A DNA stretch of 64,000 bases from Leptolyngbya sp. KIOST-1 (GTDB lineage: Bacteria > Cyanobacteriota > Cyanobacteriia > Phormidesmidales > Phormidesmidaceae): contig NZ_JQFA01000002.1 of assembly GCF_000763385.1 (NCBI RefSeq), positions 2,790,001-2,854,000 on the forward strand. Reading direction: 5' to 3'. The notes beneath the pieces were generated by a model. The model made no database searches. It was not told the DNA's origin and saw only the letters and a program-made list of their open reading frames with translations. Position numbers and translations under genes: made by a program. Below, in pieces: positions 46,640 to 55,368 of the stretch. Positions within the stretch are counted from its first letter, which is position 1. Each line of letters opens with the position of its first letter.

Positions 46640-47460
46640 AAGCAGCAATTCTTGGCTGTGGCTATGTGGGTACAGCCGTAGCGCAACTGTGGAAATCCCA
46701 GGGTATCAGCGTAACGGCAACGACGACCAGCCCCAATCGGGTGCATGATTTGCGAGCAATAGCTGATGCTGTTCAGGTGGTCAACGGATCAGACGCCGAG
46801 GGCATCGCGACACTCCTGCAAAACCAGGACACCCTGCTGATCTGCGTGGGAGCCGGTCGCCAGGCCGACTACCGGGAGGTCTACCTCAACACCGCCAAAA
46901 CCGTCGTAGGGGCGCTCGATCGCGCACCGAGCCTGAAGCAAATCATCTTTACCAGCACCTACTCGGTCTACGGCAACTACGAAGGCGCCTGGGTGCGAGA
47001 GGACGACCCTGCCAAACCCGCCACTGACAACGGCCGCACCATGGCGGAGGCAGAGCAAACCCTGCTGAATGCGGCCACGGGCGATCGGGCGGTCTGCATT
47101 TTTCGCCTCGGCGGCATCTACGGCCCCGGACGAGAGCTAGCCAAGATCTACAGCCGCGCCGCCGGTCAGACCCGCCCTGGGGCTGGACACGAGGCCAGCA
47201 ACTGGGTCCACCTGGACGACATTGTGGGGGCGATCGCCTTTGCCCAGGCCCACCACCTCAGCGGCCTCTACAACCTGGTGCAGGACGAAATCCCCACCGT
47301 GCGTGAGCTGATCGATCGCGTCTGCACCGCCCACCACCTCGCCCCAGTCCAGTGGGACCCCTCCCAGCCCAGCGCCCGCCCCTACAACGTGCGGGTGTCA
47401 AACCAGAAGCTCAAGGCGGCGGGGTATAGCTTTCGGCACCCACAGTTTGAGGGCATTTAG
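46636..47460 (+). CDS. NAD-dependent epimerase/dehydratase-like (SDR) protein
   Basis: 274 residues. MKAAILGCGYVGTAVAQLWK is a Rossmann dinucleotide loop (GCGYVG), FTSTYSVYGNYEGAWV resembles the SDR S-x-Y region, and IFRLGGIYGPGRELAK follows. It resembles YeeZ-type atypical SDRs; substrate unknown. It overlaps rnc by four bases (ATGA), a translational-coupling arrangement. Its first 130 bases have the low GC of the upstream genes and the rest is GC-rich, so a composition boundary falls inside this gene. Confidence 0.82.
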   Translation: MKAAILGCGYVGTAVAQLWKSQGISVTATTTSPNRVHDLRAIADAVQVVNGSDAEGIATLLQNQDTLLICVGAGRQADYREVYLNTAKTVVGALDRAPSLKQIIFTSTYSVYGNYEGAWVREDDPAKPATDNGRTMAEAEQTLLNAATGDRAVCIFRLGGIYGPGRELAKIYSRAAGQTRPGAGHEASNWVHLDDIVGAIAFAQAHHLSGLYNLVQDEIPTVRELIDRVCTAHHLAPVQWDPSQPSARPYNVRVSNQKLKAAGYSFRHPQFEGI

Positions 47461-47522
47461 TTGAATTGTGGATTTTTGAACCGCTATCAAGTCTTGGCTA
47501 CCCCCAATCCAAAATCACCCAT

Positions 47523-49343
47523 CTAAAAGCCAAAATCCCTCTGCCCCACCACCTCAATACTGGTCAGGTGTAGCTGGCCCTGGGGCACCTGGTCAAACAC
47601 CAACTCCACGCGGGTCAACGCTGTCAGGTCTACCCCTGCAAACTGCCCCAGGGGAATCCGCAGACTGCTGGGGTACACAAGCGCAGTGTCGCCAGAACTA
47701 GGGTCGGCCTCAAACTGGCGCAGCGCAGGCACCGTGGAGGGAATTTCGACCCGGGCCGCGCCCCCCTGACCGTCGCGCAGCACCACCGCAAACGCGGGCT
47801 GCCCCTGGGGTAGTGCCCAGGCTGGATCGGGGGCAAGGCGCAGGTCCAGACTGCTAAAGCGGCTGACATCGACGGGGTCCAGAGGAACCTTTAGCCCCTC
47901 GGCAGCCGTGTCCCAGGTCAGGGTGAGCCGGGCTGGGAAATGGGGATGGGGCCGTGGCGACGACTCGCACGGCGCGATCGCCGGGCAGAAAGCAGCCCTG
48001 AGACCAGGGCTAAGGACTGGAGTTGAGGCCCCATCGGCCTCCAGCAGAGTGCGGCGCTGGCTATTGGGAGCTACCAGCGTGGTGAGCACGGCCTGGCCAA
48101 ACAGCTGCGCCGGAGAGCTGCGCTGGGGGGCCAGGCCCACTGTGGCCAGGGCAGTGATCCCAGGGGGAGACCACACTGTCTGCAAGAAGGCTGCGGTGTA
48201 CTGGGCCAGAAAAGTTTCCTGGGCCACCCGCGACAGGCGATCGCGCGATCGCTGCGGGTTGCACAGAGAACCGTGGTTGGCCTGCCGGTAGTAGTCGTCC
48301 TCCGCCACGGTAGCGTTGAAAAAATTGTGGTTGGCTCCCGGCAGCAGCAGCCCCAATACCGGGGTTGTGCGGGGCTGCGACCGGGCCATCTCAACGTAGT
48401 AGAGGCTGCTGAGATCGAAAATGTCGCGATCGCAGCCCCCGGCAATCACCGCCGTGGGGACATCGGGCAGCTGGTACGCATCGGGCCGCTCAGCTATGGG
48501 GAGGCTGCGGGTGGGGCTGACCAGCACCAGGGCCGAGACGGGTCCTCCCCCCGCCGCAATGCGCCCCTGGAGGGCTACCGCCGACTCGCTGCCCAGCCGT
48601 TCCAGGGCGCGGCGGGCCGCCGCGCCACCGCCCATGGAGTGTCCCACCAGCGCCAGTCGGGCCAGGTCAACCCGTCCGGCCAGGGGCAGCCCAAACCCAG
48701 GTTCTTCGCCCCGGTGGGCCAGCGCCAATCGATTCAGGTGATTGTCGATGATCTGGCCACTGCGCTGGTCGGCAAAGGCGTTGCGAGTTTCAGCGCTAGC
48801 CCCATAGGTCTCGCTGAAGGCGGCGTTCAGGTTCGGTACCAGCACACCATACCCCGCCTCGGCCAGGGCCTGGGCCAGGTAGGCAAAGCCCAGGTCAAAG
48901 CGGGGTTCCCCAGCGCAGGGCCACTGGCTGGTGGCCTCGGGCTGAAAGTGGCAGCCAGCGTGGCGACCGTGCAGCACAACCACCCAGGGAACCGGGGCGG
49001 TGCCAGGGGGAAGCGCGATCGCCCCCGTCAGGGCGATCGGCATCGCCTCCAGGGCCGGGTCTACCCCCGTCTGGTCCAGGGTAGTAGTGCCCAGGTCGTA
49101 GGACACCACCAGGGGAAAATCGGCCAGATTTGGCCCCACAGCTGAATTGGGCGGAGGCAGAGCCGCTCCCGATGGCAACAGCCCCCCCAAGCTCAGCACC
49201 AGGCCCAACCCCAGCCCAACCCAAAACTGAATCAGCCTCCTGACCCCAGGACGGTGCTGGTGCAGGCTCGCTCCTGGGGGCTGAGTGGGGTATGCTCCTG
49301 GCCTAATAGCCGTAGCTCCAGCGGGCTCGATACCCCCGCACAT
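47523..49343 (-). CDS. Exported alpha/beta-hydrolase
   Basis: 606 residues from ATG 49343; ATG 49379 is possible. The true start may be later, since a hydrophobic signal-like segment (FWVGLGLGLVLSLGGLLPSG) only begins about 40 residues in. The catalytic core has VVVLHGRHAGCHFQP, and the nucleophile elbow GHSMGGG with Ser at its centre, then VLVSPTRSL and GANHNFFNA (the likely histidine). A C-terminal beta-rich part (LTLTWDTAAEGLKVPLDPVD) may be a carbohydrate- or Ig-like domain. The 5' end overlaps the 3' end of the M15A peptidase gene upstream on the same strand. Substrate unknown. Confidence 0.82.
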   Translation of the reverse strand: MCGGIEPAGATAIRPGAYPTQPPGASLHQHRPGVRRLIQFWVGLGLGLVLSLGGLLPSGAALPPPNSAVGPNLADFPLVVSYDLGTTTLDQTGVDPALEAMPIALTGAIALPPGTAPVPWVVVLHGRHAGCHFQPEATSQWPCAGEPRFDLGFAYLAQALAEAGYGVLVPNLNAAFSETYGASAETRNAFADQRSGQIIDNHLNRLALAHRGEEPGFGLPLAGRVDLARLALVGHSMGGGAAARRALERLGSESAVALQGRIAAGGGPVSALVLVSPTRSLPIAERPDAYQLPDVPTAVIAGGCDRDIFDLSSLYYVEMARSQPRTTPVLGLLLPGANHNFFNATVAEDDYYRQANHGSLCNPQRSRDRLSRVAQETFLAQYTAAFLQTVWSPPGITALATVGLAPQRSSPAQLFGQAVLTTLVAPNSQRRTLLEADGASTPVLSPGLRAAFCPAIAPCESSPRPHPHFPARLTLTWDTAAEGLKVPLDPVDVSRFSSLDLRLAPDPAWALPQGQPAFAVVLRDGQGGAARVEIPSTVPALRQFEADPSSGDTALVYPSSLRIPLGQFAGVDLTALTRVELVFDQVPQGQLHLTSIEVVGQRDFGF

Positions 49344-50880
49344 CGATGTGGGTAAACACAGAAGAACTGGCCAGCCCACCCCGGTTGCCCCACCAGCCGT
49401 TTAGCCGCGCGTAGACATCGGAGCAGCGCACACCGGGCACTACAAAGTCCACCGCATCGCCGGACATATGGCGAGACATGGAGGCCCCACCAACGGCGGC
49501 ATTGGTGGCCGGGTCGCGGTACCAGGAGTTGATCCGGAGGGGCTTGTCGCCGTACATCTTGCGAATTTCCTCCATTGCGTCGGCCACCTTCAAAATGTTG
49601 TAGACAACCGCAGAGTTGGCCGGACGGCGGTATCTGCCGGTGCTGCGGTTGACGTGCAGCGCTTCACCCCAGGTGAAGTTACCGCGCACCCCGTAGCGGT
49701 TTTTGGGCTGAATTGGGTCGTTAGAGTAGTAAGTGCCCGTAAACCCAGGAAACGTCAGCGCTATCCCCCGATCGGCTGGATTGCTCGGGTTCCCCGGCCC
49801 CTGGTCGCCAGGGCGGTTGCCAATTTCGGTGCCCGAAATTTGGATATCGGGGATGTAGGCGTACCAGGCTGTGCGGTTCTGGGGCCCCAGAAAGGCTCCC
49901 TGGAGCGCCACCCGCACGTGGTTGTTCTCCGGTTGAGCATAGGAGTTGAGCAGGAAGACACTTCCCTTTTTGACCAGCACCTTGTCGGCGTTGGCCAGTT
50001 GGCTGGACTGCACGGGGCGAGCTTTGAAAATTGTGTCGCCGGTCACTTCAAGGGTTTGGCGGTTGCCGTCCACCTTGGTGTCTGGGCTGTAGACATACCA
50101 CTTGGTATTGACTTCGGCGCCGACGATGGCATCGGCCAGTTCGATCTCGTAGTGGTCGCCCGCCGCTGGTTTAAAGGAGAGCAGGCTGAGCTGAGTGCCG
50201 TTTTTGACAAACACCTTCTGGGACTCACTCAGCTGCGACGAGATCTTGGGCTCGGTTTTAAATAACGTGTCGCTGATCACCCGCAGCCTGACGCCGGTCA
50301 GCACGTCAATATCGGGGGTGTAGACAAACCAGGTGCGGTTCGTTTTATCGCCCAGGGTGGGTTCGAGCAGCTGCACCTGCCAATGGTTTTTGCCCACGTC
50401 GAGATAGTACTGAATGTTAAAGGTGGTGCCGTTGGTAACCAGCACCTTCTCAGCCTCAGTCAGTTCGCTGGCCAGCTTGGGCTGCAGCTTAAAAAAGGTG
50501 GTGCTTTTGACACGCAGGGTCAGGTTCTTGGCCGGTTCGGGGGCAGGCTCTCCGCCAGCACCAGGCCCCTCGGGGTCACCGCCTCCCGCAGGGGGTGGGG
50601 TTTCTCCATCCGGCGGTGCCACCCCTTCCGGCGGCGGCGGGGGCGGCGGCGCGACCTCACCGCCACTTCCGGCCTGTACGGGTTCAGGGCCACCGGTTCC
50701 TACCGAAACCGTCATGGCCAGGGGCGCATCTGATCGCAGAAACCAATCTCGCATCCCTTCCACGTTGAGCACCTGCTCCCTGGGGTTGGAGGCGGAGGGG
50801 CGCTTCTGAATGCGGGAAATCCACTGGTTTCCCTGCATCAGATAAAAAGCTTCATCGGTTTCCTTAACCCAGGTACCCAT
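49303..50880 (-). CDS. M15A-type peptidase with three tandem beta repeats
   Basis: 525 residues. After a short N-terminal part (1-60) and a Pro/Gly linker (64-118) come three repeats of about 75 residues each (about 120-190, 198-270, 276-348), with the recurring pattern LRVxSxTxFK, SxLxxxxKVxVxxG and WxxYxPDxxV. The peptidase domain is about 365-525: RHMSGDAVDF has His471 and Asp478, and FTHIDVRG has His511, the zinc ligands of peptidase M15A/YcbK (D-Ala-D-Ala or murein peptidase-like). No signal peptide is seen. This is odd for a cell-wall enzyme and could mean another export route or a different target. Confidence 0.85.
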   Translation of the reverse strand: MGTWVKETDEAFYLMQGNQWISRIQKRPSASNPREQVLNVEGMRDWFLRSDAPLAMTVSVGTGGPEPVQAGSGGEVAPPPPPPPEGVAPPDGETPPPAGGGDPEGPGAGGEPAPEPAKNLTLRVKSTTFFKLQPKLASELTEAEKVLVTNGTTFNIQYYLDVGKNHWQVQLLEPTLGDKTNRTWFVYTPDIDVLTGVRLRVISDTLFKTEPKISSQLSESQKVFVKNGTQLSLLSFKPAAGDHYEIELADAIVGAEVNTKWYVYSPDTKVDGNRQTLEVTGDTIFKARPVQSSQLANADKVLVKKGSVFLLNSYAQPENNHVRVALQGAFLGPQNRTAWYAYIPDIQISGTEIGNRPGDQGPGNPSNPADRGIALTFPGFTGTYYSNDPIQPKNRYGVRGNFTWGEALHVNRSTGRYRRPANSAVVYNILKVADAMEEIRKMYGDKPLRINSWYRDPATNAAVGGASMSRHMSGDAVDFVVPGVRCSDVYARLNGWWGNRGGLASSSVFTHIDVRGYRARWSYGY

Positions 50881-50931
50881 GGTTTGACTCCCGTAGACAC
50901 AGTGCAGCGCGGCCTATGCGGCGATCGCCAC

Positions 50932-51780
50932 CTAGGTATGAATATTAGAATCGAATGGCCGATATGGCGCAGTTTTGTCGCTCAGGAGCGCAGGTTGGTC
51001 CATGGCTCTGGCCCTATCGGTGGCAGGCAGAGTCAGAGGGTTGCCCAGCAGGGTGCTCAGGTCAGTGCGGCCCGTTTCTAAAAAGCCTAGCCGGCTGAGG
51101 TTGAGGTCGGCTTCTGCAGGGTTGGGCGGTGCGGCAATCTGGCCCCAGCTCTGGTAGATCAGAGGGAGGGCACTACTGCCGATCAACAGCGCGATCGCCA
51201 GGCTCAGGGCCCCATCGACCCACACCCATTCAAACAGGGCCATGCACAGCGCCCCCACCACGACTGCCACCGAACTGGCCAGGTCAGCCATCACGTGCAA
51301 GAGCGCTCCCCGGCGGTTCAACGAGGTGTCGCCCTGGCCGTGGAGCAGCCATACACCAAAGCCGTTGATGCCCAGGCCCACCAGGGCTGTACCCGCCATC
51401 GGCGCGCTGACCAGGGTAGTGGTGGGCGCCACCAGATGCTGCCAGGCCTCCAGAGAGATCAGCCCCGCCATCGCTAGCAGCCCAACACCGTTGATCAGGG
51501 CGGCGATCGCCTCCAGGTGCGGCTGCCCTGGGCGCGGTCGAGCCAGGGTGAGCCGGGTCAGCCAGCTGGCCGACAGCGCCAGGGCGATCGCCCCCACGTC
51601 GGTCAGCATATGCCCCGCATCCGACTGAAGGGCCAGGCTATGGCTGGCGCTGCCCACCAGCCACTCCACCACCGCAAACCCCAGCACCAGGCTGAGGAAT
51701 AGCCCCAGCCGTTTGCGATCGCTGGCGTCTAGGCCGCAGCGGCAGGGCAGGGGTGAAGCCGAATGAACCGAAAATGTCAT
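50932..51780 (-). CDS. Cation diffusion facilitator (zinc/cobalt efflux type)
   Basis: 282 residues from ATG 51780 (ATG 51819 is a longer option without a better ribosome site). Six hydrophobic helices can be followed. The metal-site motifs are SDAGHMLTD in the second helix and HVMADLASS in the fifth, the paired HxxxD sites of CDF transporters. It exchanges divalent metal for protons across the inner membrane; Zn is likely but not certain. The C-terminal cytoplasmic domain is shorter and more divergent than usual. It starts divergently from the phosphatase gene. Confidence 0.9.
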   Translation of the reverse strand: MTFSVHSASPLPCRCGLDASDRKRLGLFLSLVLGFAVVEWLVGSASHSLALQSDAGHMLTDVGAIALALSASWLTRLTLARPRPGQPHLEAIAALINGVGLLAMAGLISLEAWQHLVAPTTTLVSAPMAGTALVGLGINGFGVWLLHGQGDTSLNRRGALLHVMADLASSVAVVVGALCMALFEWVWVDGALSLAIALLIGSSALPLIYQSWGQIAAPPNPAEADLNLSRLGFLETGRTDLSTLLGNPLTLPATDRARAMDQPALLSDKTAPYRPFDSNIHT

Positions 51781-52065
51781 CAATCGCAAACCACAGAGCA
51801 GGGGTATTTGCCTACGCATTCTGGCATGGTTCCAGCATTCTGGACTGGCCGGTAGACAGTTTTGGGGCTGTTTCCTATGTCTTGAGCTTGCCCATGAATC
51901 ACCACGAAATCCGCTTAAACCGCTAGATCGGTTACGTTAATTAAGCTTGGGCTGGGGTCAGCCGCCTCAGCCGGTCACCCCTCATACTCTGGGATATGGG
52001 TTCCGCCTCTCGGGGCCACAGCCGTTCCTGTACCCAGCCGTTCCTGTACCGATTGTGCCACCGCC

Positions 52066-52827
52066 ATGACTCCGCTGAAGTTGCTGCTGGTGCGTCACGG
52101 TCAGTCTGTAGGCAATGCCGCTGGCCGGATGGAAGGAATTAGCTCGACCGGGCTAACTGCCCTGGGGCGGCAGCAGTCGCAGCGGCTAGGGCAGGAACTG
52201 GCCGCCACGGGCTGGCACCCGACCCATATCTATTCCAGCCCGCTCAGGCGAGCCACGGAGACGCTGACTGCGCTGGGGCAGGGATTGGGCATCCCGACTC
52301 CGGCCCTGCACGCCAAGCCCTCGGAGGGTTCTGCTGAATCAGGGCTATTCGACTCCGTTAATCTGATTGCCAAAGCTGGGGTGGCGGTGGACATCAGCCC
52401 TGAACTCAGCGAGTACGACGCCGGCCTTTTCAATGGCTTGACCTGGGCGGAGGCCTGCGATCGCTACCCCGATCTGTGCCAGCAGCTCGAAACCAGCCTC
52501 GACTGGCAGCCCATTCCTGGGGCCGAAACCCCGGAGCAGGGGCGGGCCAGGGCGCAGCGGTTCCTGGCCCAGGTGCTGGCCCGGCACGGCAACGGCGATC
52601 GCATTCTGGTGATCAGCCACCACTGGCTGTTGCAGCAGCTGATCGCTGGGCTGCTGGGCAGCGATCGCGCCTGGGGACTGGCGATGGGGCACACCGCCCG
52701 GTTTGAATTTTGGCTGGACCGCGATCGCTGGGAGCAGCCCGGCGTCAACCGCCTCAATACCGAGCTGTGGCAAATCAAACGCTTCAACGACTGCACCCAC
52801 TGCCTCGAAACTGAATTTCAAAACTGA
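52066..52827 (+). CDS. Histidine phosphatase family protein
   Basis: 253 residues. LLLVRHGQSVGNAAGRMEG holds the phospho-accepting histidine in RHG; IYSSPLRRATETLTAL and ILVISHHWLLQQLIAG (second catalytic His) complete the phosphoglycerate-mutase-like fold. It could be a phosphatase or mutase on a sugar phosphate; the exact substrate cannot be given. It overlaps the convergent TonB-like gene by 10 bases. Confidence 0.9.
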   Translation: MTPLKLLLVRHGQSVGNAAGRMEGISSTGLTALGRQQSQRLGQELAATGWHPTHIYSSPLRRATETLTALGQGLGIPTPALHAKPSEGSAESGLFDSVNLIAKAGVAVDISPELSEYDAGLFNGLTWAEACDRYPDLCQQLETSLDWQPIPGAETPEQGRARAQRFLAQVLARHGNGDRILVISHHWLLQQLIAGLLGSDRAWGLAMGHTARFEFWLDRDRWEQPGVNRLNTELWQIKRFNDCTHCLETEFQN

Positions 52828-53768
52828 ATGCGGGCATCCAGGATAAACGCATCGGTCAGCTGCGCCACCCCCGCCGAGCTGGCCGGTTGCAGCCGTAGCC
52901 GCTGCCGAATCACACAGCCGACCAGATCGTCTACAGCACTGCTGCCGGTTCCCTGGAGCGGCCTCACCTGAGTAATTTCGCCGCTGGTCTCCACCCGAAT
53001 CTGCAGCTGCACGGATGTCGCCACTATTCCGGTCAGCAGCGCCTCCAAATTGGCAAAGCCACAGGCCGAGGCCAGGGGCTGTAGCTCGATCGCCGCCGCG
53101 CCCAGCAGCTGCGGAGCTGTTTCAGGAATATCGCGGCCGCTGGGATTGAGGCGAATGCCCAGGGGTACGACCTGCCCCCCCTGCCCTTGCCCCCCTGACG
53201 GACCTGGCGCAGGGGGCGGCGGCGAGGGCGGCGACGGGTTGGGCGGCGGCGGTTCTACGGCGGGGGGAGCCGGAGGGGTCGGAGGGGTCGGGGGGGCTGG
53301 GGCCGGGGGAGCTGGAGCTGGAGCCGCTGGGGCTGGGGCCGCTGGGCGGGGTGGAGCCGGGGCAACCGCAGAGGGGACAGGGGCCACCGGGGGCGCAGCC
53401 TGGGGCTGGGTTGGGGGCAAGAAGGGGGCCAGCGGCGGGCGGGGCGGGGCGGGCGGAGTTACGGCCTCTGCGGCCCTGGGACTGGCGATCGGGGCAGCGG
53501 GTTCAGCAGGGGCGGGTTCGGCAGGGGCGGGCTCCGGTGTACCGATCGCCGCCTCGTCGGGAGCCGGTAGGTCGGGGGGCAAATCCACCAGCTGAATCGG
53601 CAGCGGGGCCGTTTCGCCCGCCGGCAGGGTTGGAGTTTGAATCGCCAGGGCGCGCACCATCACCAGGGCCACCCCGTGGGCCACGACCGAGGCCACCGCC
53701 GCTGCGGGCCACAGCAGCCGGGGATCGCGGTGGCGGACGAAGGTGGTTAGAAACGGGGAAGTCGCCAT
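52818..53768 (-). CDS. TonB-like energy-transducer family protein
   Basis: 316 residues. One N-terminal helix (about 19-38, LWPAAAVASVVAHGVALVMV), a long Pro/Ala-rich stretch (about 45-215) that could cross the periplasm, and a C-terminal TonB-like domain (about 225-316: LEALLTGIVATSVQLQIRVE to DDLVGCVIRQRLRLQPASS). TonB-type proteins couple the inner-membrane proton-motive force to outer-membrane receptors. No ExbB/ExbD gene is adjacent. The Pro-rich linker could also mark a structural protein. It overlaps the phosphatase gene 3' end. Confidence 0.75.
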   Translation of the reverse strand: MATSPFLTTFVRHRDPRLLWPAAAVASVVAHGVALVMVRALAIQTPTLPAGETAPLPIQLVDLPPDLPAPDEAAIGTPEPAPAEPAPAEPAAPIASPRAAEAVTPPAPPRPPLAPFLPPTQPQAAPPVAPVPSAVAPAPPRPAAPAPAAPAPAPPAPAPPTPPTPPAPPAVEPPPPNPSPPSPPPPAPGPSGGQGQGGQVVPLGIRLNPSGRDIPETAPQLLGAAAIELQPLASACGFANLEALLTGIVATSVQLQIRVETSGEITQVRPLQGTGSSAVDDLVGCVIRQRLRLQPASSAGVAQLTDAFILDARIQF

Positions 53769-53947
53769 GGGCGGTGGGGCCGAGATGGGCCAATAAGCTA
53801 AAAAATGGGCGGTGGAGCAAAACTCACCCCCACGATCCTACCCGCTGACCGGGGAGAGGAGGGTATATTGACTGCTAGGGGCGACTCTCCCAGGGCCTGG
53901 GCTGACTAAAGTCGGGCGTCGTTTTTGGGAGTCTGCTGCTGGGGCCT

Positions 53948-54553
53948 ATGGTACAAATTGACTCAAATTCACCTCCCTTGCCGACGGTGGGCGCGGGCCA
54001 GCCGCTGATTCGCCCCGCCCGGTTGCAGGACATCGATCGGCTCACTGAGGTGCTCACCTCCAGCTTCTACGACTGCTCGGGCTGGCGGTACTGGGTGTAT
54101 CCCTTCATTCGTCTCGGCATTCAAGAGGACCTGAGACAGCGGCTGAAGACCCAGTCGCCCCGCTACGCCTGCCTGATGGCGATCGCGGCTACCGCAGCGG
54201 CACCGTTAGACGATACCGCGATCGCCGGGACGGTCGAGGCCTCCCTGCGCCAGCCCTGGCCCTGGCAGGGCGATCGCCACGTCTACATTTCAAACCTGGC
54301 GGTAGAAGCGGACTTTCGGCGGCAGGGTGTGGCCAGTGCCCTGCTGCAATCTTGCGAGCAGCTGGCGCAGCAGTGGCGGGTCTACGACCTGCACCTCCAC
54401 GTCATGGAGGACAATGTAGCGGCTCAGGCGCTCTATCACAAAGCCGGGTTCAGTCTGTTTCAAACCGAGGATTCCCCTGCCTCCTGGGTGGGGCTCCAGG
54501 CCCGTCGGCTGCTGCTGCGCAAAACAATCCCTCCGCTTGCCCCCTGGCCTTGA
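53948..54553 (+). CDS. GNAT-family N-acetyltransferase
   Basis: 201 residues from ATG 53948. The acetyl-CoA loop is in YISNLAVEADFRRQGVASAL with the RxxGxA signature RRQGVA, followed by LHLHVMEDNVAAQALYHKAG. The acceptor is unknown. The gene stands alone between the TonB-like gene and the unknown gene at 54758. Confidence 0.88.
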   Translation: MVQIDSNSPPLPTVGAGQPLIRPARLQDIDRLTEVLTSSFYDCSGWRYWVYPFIRLGIQEDLRQRLKTQSPRYACLMAIAATAAAPLDDTAIAGTVEASLRQPWPWQGDRHVYISNLAVEADFRRQGVASALLQSCEQLAQQWRVYDLHLHVMEDNVAAQALYHKAGFSLFQTEDSPASWVGLQARRLLLRKTIPPLAPWP

Positions 54554-54757
54554 ACCGGACAACTTCATACAAACCTTAAACTTTTGCAGTAGAAATTCAT
54601 CCCTGCTTCAGCACAGCTAAATACTTCCAAACGGGTCGGTTAGCTGTTTACCCTAGAATGAAGACCTGAGGCACTAAGGCCAATCGACAGTCCATAGGCC
54701 GCAGAAACGGGTACAGATTTTGGCCGGTCGAGCCGTTGTCGCTATGATGTGGCGGGG

Positions 54758-55336
54758 ATGATCTCTAATTTTGAGCAGAACAGTTCAGGTTCGGGCCCCG
54801 GAAACCCCCTACGTTCTCCCGGTCTATTTGAGGTCCCTCAAACAGGCCAACATCCCCTTTTGAATTCTGTGAGCCGTCTCCCCAGTCCTTTCTTTAAGTC
54901 TGATTTGCGCCTGTCAGAAGACGATGACATTCTGGCCAGAATTCGCGGGGGCGAACTCTGGGTCGTCAACAGTCGCCGTCGCAACGGGTTGATCATTCAC
55001 AAAGAGTTTTACACCGAATTTGCCGGTCCCGGAGCTGCCGTAGGAGGAGGGCTCGATACGGACTGTCGCGCGGTGATTCCGCTGGGTAGCCTGTCGCTGA
55101 TTGCCCCGGAGTCGGCCGAGGCTCAGCAAAAAGCGCTTAAAATCCGCCTGCAGTGGGTGCGACTGACCCAAAACTTTACCGACAAGCCGGTGCCCATCGA
55201 TCGCGCCCAGCTAATTTTGGAGCAGTTCAAGAGCTACTTCGATCAGAGCATTGTCGACCAGGTGCCCGATGAGGCCTTTGCCCTGCTGGTGGGGGTGCTA
55301 CCTTACACCGTCCGTCGCGCCCGCGCCCTGGTGTAG
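54758..55336 (+). CDS. Unrecognised cyanobacterial-type protein
   Basis: 192 residues from ATG 54758; GTG 54749 is a longer start. The product has no signal peptide or membrane helix. The first 40 residues are Ser/Pro/Gly-rich and the rest is well structured (DDDILARIRGGELWVVNSRR, NGLIIHKEFYTEFAGPG, and a C-terminal QVPDEAFALLVGVLPYTVRR). I do not recognise it. The stop codon overlaps the left arm of a 28-bp perfect palindrome that probably ends the transcript. Confidence 0.7.
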   Translation: MISNFEQNSSGSGPGNPLRSPGLFEVPQTGQHPLLNSVSRLPSPFFKSDLRLSEDDDILARIRGGELWVVNSRRRNGLIIHKEFYTEFAGPGAAVGGGLDTDCRAVIPLGSLSLIAPESAEAQQKALKIRLQWVRLTQNFTDKPVPIDRAQLILEQFKSYFDQSIVDQVPDEAFALLVGVLPYTVRRARALV

Positions 55337-55360
55337 GGGCACGGCATGCCGTGCCCCTAC
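55333..55360. repeat. 28-bp perfect palindrome
   Basis: GTAGGGGCACGGCA (55333-55346) followed at once by its exact reverse complement (55347-55360). It covers the stop codon of the upstream gene and ends 8 bases before the convergent hisC stop. It is of the type of short palindromes scattered in cyanobacterial genomes, and could act as a two-way terminator. Confidence 0.85.
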
Positions 55361-55368
55361 GGAGAAAT

